Source: Poindextera sp041691315
GTDB lineage: Bacteria > Pseudomonadota > Alphaproteobacteria > Caulobacterales > Caulobacteraceae
Reading direction: 5' to 3'
Length of the DNA stretch: 64,000 nt
Assembly: GCA_041691315.1 (NCBI GenBank)
Contig: JBEPUW010000020.1
Span: 5,204-69,203, forward strand
This document shows positions 61,713 to 64,000 of this stretch, piece by piece (within the stretch, counting starts at the first letter, position 1; each line of letters opens with the position of its first letter). A model generated the notes under the pieces. It made no database searches. It had not been told where the DNA came from and saw only the letters and a program-made list of their open reading frames with translations. The position numbers were made by a program, and so were the translations under genes.

Positions 61713-62681
61713 TCAGAGCGCCGGCAGGTCGGCGACGCCGGCGCCGCCGTCCTCGTCGCCCCAGGCCAGGCGCGCGCCGTTCGCCGACATAGCCAGGGCG
61801 GTGATCGGCGGCCCCGTCTCGGCCTTGATCGGCTGCAGGTGGCGCGAGGTGAGGTCGCAGGCCCAGGCTCGGCCGTCATCGACCCCGGCCGCCAGGATGG
61901 CGCGATCGGGGGCGCCCGCCACCCGCGTCACCAGGCTGGACTCGTCGAAGCCGATCTCGGCCGCCTCCTTGCCCATCGGCCCATCCGCACCGGAGAATGG
62001 CCAGACCACCGCGCCGGGCGCGCCGGCGGTGGCCAGCAGCATGCCCTTGGAGACGAAGACCAGGCTTTTGACCTTGGCCGGATAGCCGCCCATGCGCAGA
62101 TCCTTGGCGTCGGCCAGCCGCCAGCCGTGCAGCTGGTTTTCCTGCATCGACGACATCAGAAACCGGCCGTCCGGGCTGAAGGCGGCGAGGATATGGCTGC
62201 CGGCCCATTTCAACAGCACCGGTTTCTGCTCGGCGATGCGGGCGTACCAGAGGGCGGCCCCGCCATAGGTCGCGCAGGCCAGGCGGCGGCCCTTGGGGTC
62301 GAAGGCCAGGTGGGCGACCGACTTCTCGTGGGCGAATACGCGCTCGAACCTGGCGTCGCCCGCGTCGCGGACGTGAGCGTCGCGTCCGGCGGCGAAGCCG
62401 ATCAGGCCGGAGGCCGGGCTGGCCGCCACCGCGTCGATCCAGCGGCCCTTGATCTCGGCGAGCTGAGTCGCCTCGCCACCGCGCGTCCAGACCAGCCGTC
62501 CGTCGTCGCCGCCGGAGACCACGCCTTCGCCGCTTGGATGCAGGGCCGCGGCCAGAATGGCGCCATCGTGGGCGACCGTGCGTTCGCCGCTCTCACCGGC
62601 CACCGTCCCATCGCCAAGCGCGAACCAGGCCCGCCCGGCGCGGTCGAAGAGGGTCTCGGTGACATAGGCGTCAAATTTCAT
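61713..62681 (-). CDS. WD40-type beta-propeller protein
   Basis: A 322-residue cytoplasmic protein without a signal peptide, built of about seven beta-propeller blades. Recurrent units resemble HDGAILAAALHPSGEGVVSG, HEKSVAHLAFDPKGRRLACA, SHILAAFSPDGRFLMSSMQ and PPITALAMSANGARLAWGDE. Propellers of this form act as protein interaction platforms; no enzymatic residues are visible. Divergent from exbD with about 115 bases between the starts. Confidence 0.83.
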   Translation of the reverse strand: MKFDAYVTETLFDRAGRAWFALGDGTVAGESGERTVAHDGAILAAALHPSGEGVVSGGDDGRLVWTRGGEATQLAEIKGRWIDAVAASPASGLIGFAAGRDAHVRDAGDARFERVFAHEKSVAHLAFDPKGRRLACATYGGAALWYARIAEQKPVLLKWAGSHILAAFSPDGRFLMSSMQENQLHGWRLADAKDLRMGGYPAKVKSLVFVSKGMLLATAGAPGAVVWPFSGADGPMGKEAAEIGFDESSLVTRVAGAPDRAILAAGVDDGRAWACDLTSRHLQPIKAETGPPITALAMSANGARLAWGDEDGGAGVADLPAL

Positions 62682-62796
62682 GCCGGGCCTCAGGGATCAT
62701 GTCGGCGTCTTGGCGCTTTACGAATGCGGGGGCTTATGGTTCTAGTCGGCGAAACGTACGGGCGCGCGATTTTTTGCGCGCTCAAGGGAGAGATGC

Positions 62797-63243
62797 ATGG
62801 CCGTAAAGCTTGGGGGCAAGAAGGGCGAGAAATACAATCTCGGCCAGAACGCCGATATCAACGTCACGCCCTTCGTGGACGTGATGCTGGTGCTCCTGAT
62901 CATCTTCATGGTCTCGATCCCGCTGGCGACCACCGCGATCAAGATCGACCTGCCGCCGGCGATCAATACGCCGGACAACCACACCAAGCCGACCTATCTG
63001 TCGATCCAGCAGGACGGCCACGTCATCCTGGTCGACCAGGGCGTCAACGGTCCGACCAGCCTGGCCTCGCTCGACTACGACCTGCAAAAGGCGCTGCAGA
63101 AGTCCAATCCCAAGGGTGAAGTCATCCTGATCCGGGCCGACCGGCTGGTGAAGTACAAGGACTTCATGGCGGTGGTGAACCAGTTGCAGACCGACGGCTA
63201 CTACAAGGTCGCGCTGATCAACGAGAACCTCGGCACGACCTAA
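62797..63243 (+). CDS. exbD: ExbD/TolR-family biopolymer transport protein
   Basis: A proton-driven energy-transducing subunit that works with ExbB and TonB at the inner membrane. 148 residues: a short cytoplasmic N-terminus ending in INVTPFVDVMLVLLIIFMV, whose Asp in the membrane helix is the proton-coupling residue, then a periplasmic domain (YLSIQQDGHVILVDQ, GEVILIRADRLVKYKDFM). ATG 62797 follows AAGGGAGAG. No exbB or tonB gene is adjacent in the window. Confidence 0.92.
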   Translation: MAVKLGGKKGEKYNLGQNADINVTPFVDVMLVLLIIFMVSIPLATTAIKIDLPPAINTPDNHTKPTYLSIQQDGHVILVDQGVNGPTSLASLDYDLQKALQKSNPKGEVILIRADRLVKYKDFMAVVNQLQTDGYYKVALINENLGTT

Positions 63244-63248
63244 GGCTT

Positions 63249-64000
63249 TTAGGCGGCGCAGGCTTCGAAGCCTGCCCTGAGCTTCGCTTCGTCCAGATTG
63301 CGGCCGATGAAGACCATGCGGCTGGTGCGCGGCTCGTCATCGCGCCACGGCCGTTGCAGGTCGCCTTCCAGAATCATGTGCACCGCCTGAAAGACTAGCC
63401 GGCGGTCTTCGCGGCTGACGCTCAATATGCCCTTGGCGCGCAGGATGTCGGGGCCCTGGGCGGCCAGGAGTTCGCTCAGCCAGCGGCTGACGGCATCGCC
63501 GTTCAGGGGCGCGTCGAAGGTCAGCGCCACGCCCTTGATGTCGTCGTCATGCTGGTGGTCGTGATGATCGCGCCCCGCGTGGTCATGATCATGTTCGCAG
63601 TCCTCATCGTGCACGTGGCCGGCCTCACCGTGCGGCGGATTGAGGAATTCCGGCTCCAGGTCGAGGATGCGGCTCAGATCAAAGCCGCCGCGGCCGAGAA
63701 TGGCCGACAGCGCCACGTTCGAGCGATCGGCGCGATGGATCGGGGCCAATGGATTGAGCTTTCGAATGCGCGCCTCGACGCGCTTCAGATCTTCTTCCGT
63801 CACCAGGTCGGTCTTGTTCAGCACGATCTGGTCGGCGAAGGCGATCTGCTCGCGCGCTTCGCGGCTGTCGTCCAGCCGCGCCAGCACGTGCTTGGCGTCG
63901 ACCACGGTGGTGACGCTGTCCAGCACGGTCTTGGCCTTGACGTCTTCGTCGACGAAGAAGGTCTGGGCCACCGGGCCGGGATCGGCCAGGCCGGTGGTCT
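63249..64000 (-). CDS. CobW/ZNG-type GTPase metallochaperone, N-terminus outside the window
   Basis: Only the C-terminal 250 codons or so are present; the frame continues past base 64000 with TTGLADPGPVAQTFF. VLNKTDLVTEEDL is the guanine-specificity NKxD motif. A His/Asp/Cys-rich loop at about the centre (HVHDEDCEHDHDHAG, then HHDHQHDDD) could bind zinc or a similar metal, and the CobW C-terminal domain follows (GILSVSREDRRLVFQAV, WRDDEPRTSRMVFIGRNLDE). The Walker A and the CxCC motif are not in the window. It is convergent with exbD. Confidence 0.92.
   Translation of the reverse strand, partial: TTGLADPGPVAQTFFVDEDVKAKTVLDSVTTVVDAKHVLARLDDSREAREQIAFADQIVLNKTDLVTEEDLKRVEARIRKLNPLAPIHRADRSNVALSAILGRGGFDLSRILDLEPEFLNPPHGEAGHVHDEDCEHDHDHAGRDHHDHQHDDDIKGVALTFDAPLNGDAVSRWLSELLAAQGPDILRAKGILSVSREDRRLVFQAVHMILEGDLQRPWRDDEPRTSRMVFIGRNLDEAKLRAGFEACAA

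Noticed and set aside
60531..63119. An 862-codon plus-strand frame
   Set aside because: Antisense to the acyltransferase and propeller genes and overlapping exbD in another frame; composition is that of a GC-rich shadow.

Overview
The window is a high-GC stretch of an alphaproteobacterial chromosome, most probably from the Caulobacteraceae (Caulobacter/Phenylobacterium type). This is inferred from gene content and order: the alphaproteobacterial forms of AddA and AddB, tsaE-amgK-murU-addB-addA-trxA in a row, a BamF-type lipoprotein beside lspA and ileS, hemC/hemD with a HemY-like gene, and chvI-chvG-hprK-EIIA(Man)-ptsH followed by ahcY. No rRNA, tRNA, CRISPR array or intact insertion sequence was recognised.

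Left edge (1-1.8 kb): the 3' part of a phage terminase large subunit, followed by almost 600 bases with no supportable gene, probably the border of a prophage. 1.8-15.5 kb: an SDR oxidoreductase, a Rieske oxygenase, rsmD, a YjhX/TopAI-like gene, a methyltransferase, mutL, a divergent TraB/GumN protein, bamF-lspA-ileS, an alpha/beta hydrolase and a hypothetical gene that looks frameshifted. 15.5-22.5 kb: heme and envelope genes on the minus strand (hemC, hemD, a membrane protein, hemY-like), divergent from tsaD-gpsA-yciI-Rieske. 22.5-26 kb: a small exported protein, a creatininase-family hydrolase, a thioredoxin-fold protein and mmsA. 26-35 kb: a tightly coupled run of tRNA t6A synthesis (tsaE), peptidoglycan sugar recycling (amgK, murU), recombination repair (addB, addA) and trxA. 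35-46 kb: a metallo-hydrolase, an FKBP lipoprotein and threonine dehydratase, an acyltransferase, an MFS pump, an arsR-SRPBCC-clpP operon with a clear operator, a divergent pair of citrate synthases (one carrying a DNA-binding domain), uppP and a sulfotransferase. 46-50 kb: glutamate decarboxylase and marC, flanked by a full NDUFA9-like gene on one side and a decayed copy of its 3' end on the other. 49.7-58.4 kb: a conserved hypothetical protein, chvI-chvG-hprK-EIIA-ptsH, ahcY behind a palindromic operator, a pyridoxal-kinase-like gene and asd. 58.5-64 kb: mtgA, a nitroreductase, a DUF2147 protein, an acyltransferase, a beta-propeller protein, exbD and a truncated CobW-family GTPase.

Most genes are ordinary core genes. 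The observations most worth a second look are: two genes (rsmD and the pyridoxal-kinase-like gene) that appear to have only ATC available as start codon, each directly behind the stop of the upstream gene; the HTH-citrate synthase divergent from a second citrate synthase; the arsR-SRPBCC-clpP unit; the duplicated NDUFA9 3' end around gadB-marC; a SahR-like operator at ahcY; and several families of dispersed palindromic intergenic repeats. I do not see a clear new defence or mobile system.
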